NCBI GenBank assembly: GCA_964452045.1
Contig: CAYVKM010000082.1
Coordinates: forward strand, 1-16,858
From: CAYVKM01 sp964452045
Lineage (GTDB): Bacteria > Calditrichota > Calditrichia > RBG-13-44-9
Direction of reading: 5' to 3'
DNA: 16,858 bases
Position numbers and translations under genes: made by a program. The number at the start of each line of letters is the position of its first letter. Position 1 is the first letter of the stretch. This document shows positions 6,561 through 11,983 of the stretch, one piece after another. Below the pieces are notes generated by a model. That model saw only the letters and a list, made by a program, of their open reading frames with translations, did no database searches and was not told the DNA's origin.

Positions 6561-6728
6561 TTACGGATTCTTTAGGAATCTCAAATAGAAGGCTGCAAAC
6601 ACCAAAACAATGCCGATGTTCGCTATCAGCCGTTCCCAGAATCGATTCTTAAAGAACAGTAAATCTACACTAACGACAACGGCTATCAGCACCACAATGT
6701 AAAGCACGATAAAAATGTTCTTTGTCAT
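6561..6728 (-). CDS. Small two-helix membrane protein
   Basis: A 55-aa membrane protein: first helix at residues 4-26 (NIFIVLYIVVLIAVVVSVDL), a charged turn KNRFWERL (27-34), second helix at 35-48 (IANIGIVLVFAAFY) and a basic end LRFLKNP. I recall very similar tiny proteins, with the FWERL...NIGIVLVFAAFYLRFL pattern, from gammaproteobacterial genomes, which would fit lateral transfer, but I could not check this. The ATG at 6728 has AGAG upstream. The surrounding 360 bases look less AT-rich than the genes on either side. The attC at 6489-6534 follows 27 bases after the stop. Function unknown. Confidence 0.75.
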   Translation of the reverse strand: MTKNIFIVLYIVVLIAVVVSVDLLFFKNRFWERLIANIGIVLVFAAFYLRFLKNP

Positions 6729-6750
6729 TACAATCTCTAGTTAAAATATA

Positions 6751-6876
6751 TCAACAGCCGCTTACCCATGGAGTTGCCTGATTTGCCTCTAGATCCTTTT
6801 GCGACTGTTCCTTTTCTCGACAGCCAAGTAGGCTCATCAGGAAGACGGCTGCGATCAAGAGCTGGCGTAATGGCAT
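6751..6876 (-). CDS. Small lipoprotein
   Basis: A 41-aa predicted lipoprotein. MPLRQLLIAAVFLMSLLGC is a textbook type II signal peptide with lipobox LLGC and lipidated Cys19; the mature part is only 23 residues, polar and Gln/Glu-rich (REKEQSQKDLEANQ), ending VSGC. The ATG at 6876 has no clear ribosome site. The stop is 22 bases before the start of the 55-aa membrane protein, so they may be co-transcribed; both share the less AT-rich composition of this short block. No known family recognised. Confidence 0.6.
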   Translation of the reverse strand: MPLRQLLIAAVFLMSLLGCREKEQSQKDLEANQATPWVSGC

Positions 6877-6919
6877 AAGCAAAGAGGTGAGGCTCTAAAA
6901 TATTTTCCAATCTATGATT

Positions 6920-7456
6920 TTACTCTAGTATTTTTTCATAATCTGATATAATCTTTCTCATAAAATTGATTTGCGGATTATTAGGATCTATTAAGTCTGC
7001 ATTTTCAATCTTCGATTTTGCGAGTTCTAAATATTTGGTATTCAAATCTAATGTGTCTTCAATTTTGACACTGTTAAGCAGTTTTTGAGCTTCCTGGATA
7101 TTTATGTTGACAAAATGGTCCTTATTAATTTTGATTGCATTACGCAGGTTTACTTCATTCTCATCCATATCAAAAGGTAAATATACTTTTGGATTACCAT
7201 CTAATTTTGTTGCTTTAGAAAAAGCCGTTTCCATCACTTCATAATTGCCCTTCAAACCAGAAAGTGCACCATAATAGTACCAACCTTCAATATTAGCTGG
7301 GTACTTGAGCACAAATTCTGATGCATATTCATGTGCACGATCGAATTTACTTTGTTGAATATTTATAATTATTCCCATCATGTCATGGCCGTCAATCATA
7401 CAGTTTGTAAAAGTAAGGATCAAAATGAGTAGGCCGAAAATATTTAGTTTAAACAT
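6920..7456 (-). CDS. Putative lipoprotein with TPR-like repeats
   Basis: A 178-aa exported protein. Residues 1-18 are hydrophobic (MFKLNIFGLLILILTFTN) followed by Cys19. This resembles a lipoprotein signal, but Asn at -1 is unusual for a lipobox, so it may be an ordinary signal peptide or anchor. Residues 35-85 read as tetratricopeptide-like helices (FDRAHEYASEFVLKYP, EGWYYYGALSGLKGNYEVM, AFSKATKLDGNP), suggesting a protein-interaction role in the periplasm. The ATG at 7456 is preceded by AAGG. An attC-like site lies just upstream at 7482-7577. No attC lies between its stop and the small lipoprotein gene, so three genes share one downstream attC (6489-6534). Confidence 0.7.
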   Translation of the reverse strand: MFKLNIFGLLILILTFTNCMIDGHDMMGIIINIQQSKFDRAHEYASEFVLKYPANIEGWYYYGALSGLKGNYEVMETAFSKATKLDGNPKVYLPFDMDENEVNLRNAIKINKDHFVNINIQEAQKLLNSVKIEDTLDLNTKYLELAKSKIENADLIDPNNPQINFMRKIISDYEKILE

Positions 7457-7481
7457 AGCATTACCTTGAGTATATATTTAC

Positions 7482-7577
7482 ACCTAACAAATATAGTTGA
7501 GCAGCCCCTGAAAGGGCTCGACCGTAGGGAGAGCAGAGAGAGCATAGCTAATCGCTGGTCCGCTCCAACGATTAATC
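7482..7577 (-). repeat. Degenerate attC-like site
   Basis: Minus-strand GTTAGGT (7488-7482) is perfect. The arms GTTGAGC (7496-7502) and GCTCCAAC (7562-7569) pair with one extra base on the latter. The other core box is degenerate (minus-strand GATTAAT) and overlaps the TAA stop of the upstream 199-aa gene. A second internal hairpin (AGCCCCTGAAAGGGCT, 7504-7519) sits in the loop. Confidence 0.5.
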
Positions 7578-8171
7578 AGATGTCTGTTTGCCTCCAAATA
7601 AATTAATAATTGTATCTCTGTCCATATTCTTGACTTTATTGACTTTCCACTTTTCTTTGAAAATAAATGATGCATACCAACCTGTAACTTTTTCATCACT
7701 AATTCTATATAGCATCATGCTTCCTTTTCTATTTATTATTGTATTTGAAGAAAACCAAACAAATAAACCAGAGCTTGAAAAATCGATTATTTTGTTATTG
7801 AGAACTTTTAAACCTTTCTTATGCTCTTTTGGATGGACGAAATTTGAAACGTTCTCTTTTAATAAGATTTTGTTATTTTTATATAAGAAATGATGTTCCT
7901 CAAAAATACGATTTGGATTAAAGGAAGGAATTGTTACATCATTTTCAAATTTCCATGTTGGTCTTATTATAGAATCAATTTGTTCTAGGCCATTGTTAAT
8001 TCCAATTTTACTTTTACCAGCATAACCTAACCCTTTGTGATCAAACCAATTGTCAACTTTGATTAAAAATATATCTCTTGATTCTGCTTGTCTATGGTAT
8101 TCCTCAATTAAATCAAGAAGTTGAGAAATAAATTTCTGATCGTCTTTTTCTGTGATATTTATTTTCATCAT
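7572..8171 (-). CDS. Hypothetical protein, single-gene cassette
   Basis: A 199-aa protein I do not recognise. It has no signal peptide or membrane segment. The N-terminus is helical and charged (KFISQLLDLIEEYHRQAESR), followed by beta-rich segments with NWFDHKG, FSSSGLFVWFSSN and GWYASFIFKEKWKVNKVKN, so an alpha/beta cytoplasmic domain is likely. I start at the ATG at 8171 (a second ATG follows at once). An in-frame TTG at 8186 would begin inside the attC core box and is less likely. There is no ribosome site, and the ATG is only seven bases from the core box of the attC at 8178-8305. AT-rich, bounded on both sides by attC-like sites. Confidence 0.7.
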   Translation of the reverse strand: MMKINITEKDDQKFISQLLDLIEEYHRQAESRDIFLIKVDNWFDHKGLGYAGKSKIGINNGLEQIDSIIRPTWKFENDVTIPSFNPNRIFEEHHFLYKNNKILLKENVSNFVHPKEHKKGLKVLNNKIIDFSSSGLFVWFSSNTIINRKGSMMLYRISDEKVTGWYASFIFKEKWKVNKVKNMDRDTIINLFGGKQTSD

Positions 8172-8177
8172 GTAGAC

Positions 8178-8305
8178 ATCTAACAAAAAAGCATAACGTG
8201 ACTGAAGCGTTCACCGGTCGAACATCCTCAACCTGCTTACCTGACCGCCAACGAAGCATCCGAAAGCCACACGACCTTCAGTTCACGTTGATGCGGGAGT
8301 TAGAT
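8178..8305 (-). repeat. attC site, 128-base family
   Basis: Perfect boxes on the minus strand: ATCTAAC (8305-8299) and GTTAGAT (8184-8178). The arms AGCATAACGTGACTGAAGC (8190-8208) and CCTTCAGTTCACGTTGATGC (8275-8294) pair with two unpaired bases on the second arm (a C and an A on the minus strand), the known position of extrahelical bases on the L'' arm. Confidence 0.92.
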
Positions 8306-8389
8306 TCTTTCTATAAATTTTATTTTAATAATAAACTCTTTGGTAGAAGATATTTCCTCATCCCCTAGAGTAGCAATAAATCTTATTTC
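8300..8389 (-). pseudogene. 3' tail of a lost cassette gene
   Basis: Upstream of the attC at 8178-8305 a coding-like fragment reads EIRFIATLGDEEISSTKEF then IIKIKFIERI, ending in a TAA inside the attC core box; it has no start and is cut upstream by a stop. At DNA level its end (AGAGTTTATTATTAAAATA, then AATTT and GAATCTAAC) resembles the 3' end of the DUF6174-like gene at 16568, which also precedes a 128-base-family attC. I read it as the end of the attC's original gene, replaced by the PNPOx-like gene. Confidence 0.45.
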
Positions 8390-8413
8390 TTATCCTTCAT
8401 AATCGTCCGTGGG

Positions 8414-8420
8414 GGCTAAC
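8414..8420 (-). other. Isolated GTTAGCC core-like box
   Basis: Minus-strand GTTAGCC lies eight bases after the stop of the PNPOx-like gene, identical to boxes at 5754-5760 and 10392-10398. It could mark a cassette junction, with the PNPOx-like gene's own attC deleted. A seven-base match could easily be chance. Confidence 0.3.
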
Positions 8421-8427
8421 AATATCA

Positions 8428-8976
8428 TCAAAATACCAGGAAGGTCGGTTTGCCTTCTTCATCCCAGAATAATTTATATTCAAAACTGCAGATTTCCATC
8501 CGCTCCGGCGTAACCTGGATAAGGATATAGTCTTTTTCCGGATCTGGGTAGAAACGTGTCCAGCCGTCCTTCCAGTAATGCGCTTTTTTCTCCGGATCGT
8601 CTACCAGACGGGCAGTGCCGGCGACTGAGACATAACTTAATCCATCTGCGTCATAATAATAAACCATTACCTGCGGATTATTTTTAATTTGCTTCACTTT
8701 TCGACTATTAACAGATGTTCCCAGCCAGATAATCATATTCTCTTCCGGTGGGAAGGGAGACATGGCTCTTGCTTGTGGTTTACCTTTTTCATCCACCGTG
8801 ATAAAGGTTCTGCATTTGGCAGAATCAATAATGGTGCGGGCAATTGTCAATAAGCTATCCGGGGAAATTCCCTCCGGATAGTCTTCAACCTTTTCCTGCG
8901 CCTTCAGAAAAGAGAGGACGAACAGGAAAATTAGGAAGAAAGTAAAATAACTGAGTTCTTTTGATGTAGGTTTCAT
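8428..8976 (-). CDS. Exported pyridoxamine 5'-phosphate oxidase-like protein
   Basis: A 182-aa protein of the PNPOx-like split-barrel flavin/F420-binding superfamily, resembling the general stress protein 26 group. After an N-terminal hydrophobic helix (about 10-25, FTFFLIFLFVLSFLKAQ) that should direct it across the membrane come the barrel strands: CRTFITVDEKGKPQARAMSP (57-76), MIIWLGTSVNSRKVKQIKNN (81-100), VMVYYYDADGLSYVSVAGTA (103-122) and YILIQVTPERMEICSF. Export is unusual, as most members are cytoplasmic. The ATG at 8976 has GGAGG upstream. It looks less AT-rich than neighbouring cassettes. Between its stop and the attC at 8178-8305 lies the tail of another gene. The cofactor (FMN, F420 or heme) cannot be decided. 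Confidence 0.85.
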   Translation of the reverse strand: MKPTSKELSYFTFFLIFLFVLSFLKAQEKVEDYPEGISPDSLLTIARTIIDSAKCRTFITVDEKGKPQARAMSPFPPEENMIIWLGTSVNSRKVKQIKNNPQVMVYYYDADGLSYVSVAGTARLVDDPEKKAHYWKDGWTRFYPDPEKDYILIQVTPERMEICSFEYKLFWDEEGKPTFLVF

Positions 8977-9011
8977 CTTAACCTCCTGCTTTAAATATTA
9001 AAATAGATGGT

Positions 9012-9109
9012 ATTTTGCCCTGGGGCATCAGTTGCGGCGAGACAGTGCTTGTTTTGATCCGTAGTAATAACTTGTTTTAAAAGCCGTCAACTGAATACCC
9101 TTGTTAGGT
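9012..9109 (-). repeat. attC-like site with one lost core box
   Basis: Minus-strand ACCTAAC (9109-9103) is a perfect core box. CATCAGTTGCGGC (9026-9038) pairs with GCCGTCAACTGAATACCC (9083-9100), with extra T/A bases on the 3' arm as in other sites. No second core box is recognisable around 9012-9020. It follows the EthD-like gene by 31 bases. Confidence 0.6.
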
Positions 9110-9140
9110 CATACTTTGTTGGATAGAACCAGCGCCGCTT

Positions 9141-9461
9141 CTATGCCTCCTCTACACCCACTAAGATCACAGGATCGCCACCTGAAGAAATCCGAACAGC
9201 GTCCCCCGCCACCACCTGCATCTCCTGGGTACTCATGGCCTGTTGCAAAGCCTGAGCCGATGGGAAGGGCATGGTGAACATTTGGTAATAGATAGGTCTG
9301 CCCTGCGGCGTCTCTACGAAGCGTGTCATCGCATAGGGCTGCACATGCTCTGGGATCTGCATCTTCTTGCGCAACAATTTTAGGTGCTCCTGGTAGTCCC
9401 GATCGAACTGGTCGGTGTCGGTCGGATAGGGATAGAGCACGAAGAGTTTTACTTCAGCCAT
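9141..9461 (-). CDS. EthD-like protein
   Basis: A 106-aa protein of the EthD family (dimeric alpha/beta barrel, ferredoxin-like). The family pattern is visible: VKLFVLYPYPTDTDQFDRDY (4-23) and the following HLKLL, then PYAMTRFVETPQGRPIYYQM, FPSAQALQQAMSTQEMQVVA (67-86) and DAVRISSGGDPVILVG. EthD itself is associated with ETBE degradation, but most relatives have unknown roles. The ATG at 9461 has ATAGGAGG seven bases upstream. It is the most GC-rich gene of the window by eye, unlike its AT-rich neighbours, which suggests recent acquisition from a different genome. Flanked by attC-like sites at 9506-9598 (upstream) and 9012-9109 (downstream), so it forms a one-gene cassette of about 500 bases. 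Confidence 0.88.
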   Translation of the reverse strand: MAEVKLFVLYPYPTDTDQFDRDYQEHLKLLRKKMQIPEHVQPYAMTRFVETPQGRPIYYQMFTMPFPSAQALQQAMSTQEMQVVAGDAVRISSGGDPVILVGVEEA

Positions 9462-9505
9462 TTTTTCCTCCTATTTGGTAATATGTAAAACAGTCCTCTT
9501 GAGCG

Positions 9506-9598
9506 GCCTAACGGCTAGCGCTTGACCGGCGCCGAGATTTGGCACAACTATTAAGCATGCCACGCGTTTAGGCGTCCGCGTTGAAGCGCTTGTTAACC
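9506..9598 (-). repeat. attC site, GC-rich
   Basis: Minus-strand GTTAGGC (9512-9506) is perfect; the other box is GTTAACC (9592-9598). AGCGCTTGACCGG (9517-9529) pairs with CGCGTTGAAGCGCT (9577-9590). Its composition and boxes look like proteobacterial-type attC sites rather than the local 128-base family. It follows the lipoprotein gene stop by 51 bases. Confidence 0.75.
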
Positions 9599-9649
9599 GC
9601 GGAATTTTAATATTTACATAAAACTTTAATTAATATACTTAGATTATTC

Positions 9650-10225
9650 TTATTTCATGGAGACGAGTTGAGCAACCTCTTTAATGAATTTAGTAATTGC
9701 TTCATTCTTAGCTCCATTTACTGACCAGCTACTTCTGCCTTTAGTTTTGATTTCTTTTATTGATAATATAGAATCTCGGGAAATTTCAGTCCAAGCAAAA
9801 GCATTTAGGAAACAAAATGATTCAAGGGATGTCCTATTTATACCTGATTCATCAAAGCTTATATAGAGACGGATTCCATTGGTTGACTCATCTTCATTTT
9901 GAATATCATGAATTGCTTTAAAGTTTTGACTCTCTTTCAAACTCTTGATAAGAGATTGCCTTAGGTTAGTATAATCTTTATCATCAAAAGATGTATATAA
10001 TCCAGTCTCTTTGTCGATTAAATCGGCAAGTGTTCCCCGCCATTTGAAACCTCTCGAAGCCAACAGTTTATCGGCCTCTGAGAAAGGCATAATCTCAATA
10101 ACGATATCTCTTTGAGGATGAAGATTCAATTCTACAACAGTCAATGAACTTGATGAACAACTCAAAGTAATTCCTGATAGCATAATAAAAAATAAAAAGC
10201 GAATTATTTTCTTCGTTGAAATCAT
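9650..10225 (-). CDS. Putative lipoprotein of unknown function
   Basis: A 191-aa lipoprotein. The chosen ATG at 10225 gives MISTKKIIRF followed by LFFIMLSGITLSC, a lysine-led type II signal peptide with lipidated Cys23 and a Ser-rich linker. In-frame starts at 10288 (ATG) and 10294 (GTG) would bury this signal; AAAGGGG lies directly before the chosen ATG, closer than ideal. The mature part has a beta strand (DIVIEIMPFSEADKLL), GFKWRGTLADLID, a helix DYTNLRQSLIKSLKESQNF, GIRLYISFDESGIN and a C-terminal helix AITKFIKEVAQLVSMK. The alternation resembles periplasmic lipoproteins of the LpoB/DUF4410 kind but I cannot assign a family. It forms a cassette with the attC at 9506-9598. Confidence 0.7.
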   Translation of the reverse strand: MISTKKIIRFLFFIMLSGITLSCSSSSLTVVELNLHPQRDIVIEIMPFSEADKLLASRGFKWRGTLADLIDKETGLYTSFDDKDYTNLRQSLIKSLKESQNFKAIHDIQNEDESTNGIRLYISFDESGINRTSLESFCFLNAFAWTEISRDSILSIKEIKTKGRSSWSVNGAKNEAITKFIKEVAQLVSMK

Positions 10226-10391
10226 CCCCTTTCGTACATTTTTATTATGATTAGGCCTGAAAATTATAATGATTACTCGATTAAACATTAACACACAATT
10301 TTGTGGAAATAAACAGTAAGAATAAATCTCTTATCTTGAATGAAAATAAGAGAAAACACTATGTTTCATTTTTAAGAACTACAATCTTCGC
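10226..10391. other. Spacer upstream of the lipoprotein gene
   Basis: AT-rich sequence between the lipoprotein start and the attC at 10392-10520. No inverted repeat or coding frame is convincing. Long enough to hold a cassette-borne promoter. Confidence 0.3.
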
Positions 10392-10520
10392 GGCTAACGC
10401 CAAATTTCAGTTGCCGGAAGGTTTCATGCACAGACTTCGCAACATCAACACACTTCGATACCAGTACAGCCTTAAAATCATCGCACAGCCCTTCCGGTCA
10501 ACTGCAAATTTATGTTAGGT
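10392..10520 (-). repeat. attC site with long perfect arms
   Basis: Boxes are ACCTAAC (minus, 10520-10514) and GTTAGCC (minus, 10398-10392). The arms AAATTTCAGTTGCCGGAAGG (10402-10421) and CCTTCCGGTCAACTGCAAAT (10490 onward) pair perfectly over 20 positions except for two single extra bases (minus-strand G and A) on the second arm. This is the clearest attC structure in the window outside the 128-base family. Confidence 0.88.
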
Positions 10521-10586
10521 TTTGTTATTATGTTCCAAAGTTATTACTACTTTTCCTTGAGTGGTTTAAAAAAAGCTGGAATCGAC

Positions 10587-11000
10587 TCACACTTCCTCTT
10601 TGGGTAATTTCCATGCATACCAGGCAATCAAGACTGTAACTACAAGTGCAAAAATCAATACTAAGAAATTTGCTATAGTAAACCATCCTTTTATAAGATG
10701 ACTTATGAAATAATAAATGGTAAATATTGAGAAGACTATACCCAGAACAAAGTTTAGCCAGCGATTTGGAGAATATTTCAAAATCTGTGTCAGGAAAGCC
10801 ATGCTTAAGGGAATAACCCAATAGAGTGCAAAAAATACTATATTTCCTTCACTAAGTTTTTCTGTAATCATTTCACCTTTTGTCATTATTTGTTCTATGA
10901 TACCTGGTTCTACAAACCATATTATCATCGCAGCAGACGTAGAGACAGCAAATAATATCCACAATACTGAAATTTTTATCTTACATTTAAAAGCTTCCAT
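10587..11000 (-). CDS. DUF6326-like four-helix membrane protein
   Basis: A 137-aa integral membrane protein with four helices (about 9-28, 53-72, 81-99, 107-130). The sequence order, with WFVEPGIIEQIMTKGEM after the first helix, LYWVIPLSMAFLTQILK, YSPNRWLNFVLGIVFSIF and IAWYAWKLPKEEV at the end, matches what I recall of the DUF6326 family, whose function is unknown. The ATG at 11000 is supported by GAGGTG upstream. It forms a one-gene cassette between the attC at 11068-11199 and that at 10392-10520. Conserved charged residues in the second loop (KYSPNRW) are the best candidates for function. Confidence 0.75.
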   Translation of the reverse strand: MEAFKCKIKISVLWILFAVSTSAAMIIWFVEPGIIEQIMTKGEMITEKLSEGNIVFFALYWVIPLSMAFLTQILKYSPNRWLNFVLGIVFSIFTIYYFISHLIKGWFTIANFLVLIFALVVTVLIAWYAWKLPKEEV

Positions 11001-11067
11001 AATTTTTCACCTCATTTTCATTGTTTGCTGCAGTTTCATAGATAGTTCCGTCAATACGTTATTATGC

Positions 11068-11199
11068 ACATAACAGATAGTGCATAAGCCGACGGGGAAA
11101 GTGGACTGAATGATTATCCTGGCAATTTTCGCCGCCTGAGGCAATAAAACTTTCCAGAGATAGTGAGCCCTCTCGGTCGGCTTAATGCACTAGTTAGGT
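11068..11199 (-). repeat. attC site
   Basis: Boxes are minus-strand ACCTAAC (11199-11193) and GTTATGT (11074-11068). The arms TAGTGCATAAGCCGACGG (11078-11095) and TCGGTCGGCTTAATGCACTA (11173-11192) pair nearly perfectly, with extra bases on the second arm. It follows the methyltransferase-like gene stop by 42 bases. Confidence 0.85.
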
Positions 11200-11241
11200 G
11201 GCAAATCAGTTTATTTAATATATACTTAAAATTGCCATTTA

Positions 11242-11808
11242 TTACCTTGGTAAACCAAACCACATTGGAACACGATGTTTATATTTTTCATATTGATTTT
11301 TATAAATATTATGGCAATATCTCTCTTCTACACTGGCTTCATAATGAAGGCATACAAAAAAGATAACACTCAAAATTATAAATATCAATGATGCAGAAGC
11401 AATGCCAGCACCTAAACAAATCAAAAATGTAGCTAAATACATCGGGTGCCTTGAAATTTTATATACTCCTCTTTGAATCAATTCATCTGTAGGCGTAGTA
11501 ATGAAACTTAGTGTGGATAATAACAATAACAATGTGCCAAAAATAAACACAAAAAAACCGATGTAAAACCAAATGGATCTAAATAGAAGAGGTAAAAAAA
11601 TTGAATAACCTAACAAAAATAGCCACAAGAAATTTGCAATAACACCTATATGTTTATCAATTATCGTCTGTCTAAAATTATTTGGAACATGAGTTCGGTT
11701 CCTTATCCGTTTACTAGAGAATAGAACTAACACCATCTGAAATATAAAAATACTCATAAAAATCCATGCATTCCATACACCAATCTTTGAAGCTATAAAG
11801 GATAACAC
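11242..11808 (-). CDS. ICMT/PEMT-like membrane methyltransferase
   Basis: A 188-aa protein of the isoprenylcysteine carboxyl methyltransferase-like superfamily, membrane enzymes that transfer a methyl group from S-adenosylmethionine. About five hydrophobic helices are visible. The SAM-binding signature is present: GVYKISRHPMYLATFL (114-129), with the conserved RHP-Y element, and the C-terminal EASVEERYCHNIYKNQYEKY (157-176) with its paired acidic residues. Bacterial members have varied or unknown substrates, including small thiols, phenols and lipids; none can be chosen here. The frame opens with GTG at 11808 without a clear ribosome site; the first ATG is at codon 18, inside the first hydrophobic helix, so GTG is preferred. 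It is a single-gene cassette between attC sites at 11844-11971 and 11068-11199. Confidence 0.85.
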   Translation of the reverse strand: MLSFIASKIGVWNAWIFMSIFIFQMVLVLFSSKRIRNRTHVPNNFRQTIIDKHIGVIANFLWLFLLGYSIFLPLLFRSIWFYIGFFVFIFGTLLLLLSTLSFITTPTDELIQRGVYKISRHPMYLATFLICLGAGIASASLIFIILSVIFFVCLHYEASVEERYCHNIYKNQYEKYKHRVPMWFGLPR

Positions 11809-11843
11809 GTTTCAACCCAAATATTTATTCTTTAATCTGTGCC

Positions 11844-11971
11844 ACCTAACGATTAAGCATAACGTGACTGAAGCGCTTACCTGTCAAAGATCCTAAATCT
11901 ACTTACCTGGCTTCCAGTTGAACATCCGAAAGCCACATGCCCTTCAGTTCACGTTGATGCGGAAGTTAGGT
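11844..11971 (-). repeat. attC site, 128-base family
   Basis: Both minus-strand boxes are perfect (ACCTAAC at 11971-11965 and GTTAGGT at 11850-11844). The arms AAGCATAACGTGACTGAAGC (11855-11874) and CCTTCAGTTCACGTTGATGC (11941-11960) pair with two extra bases on the second. It starts 12 bases after the subtilase stop. Confidence 0.92.
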
Positions 11972-11983
11972 GGTTTTACAATT

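Noticed and set aside
7484..7699. 71-aa minus-strand open frame
   Set aside because: It overlaps the 3' end of the 199-aa gene in another frame and runs through the attC-like repeat; its sequence has no signal or family pattern.
10303..10518. 71-aa plus-strand open frame
   Set aside because: Most of it is the attC inverted repeat at 10392-10520, and it runs against the direction of all other genes.
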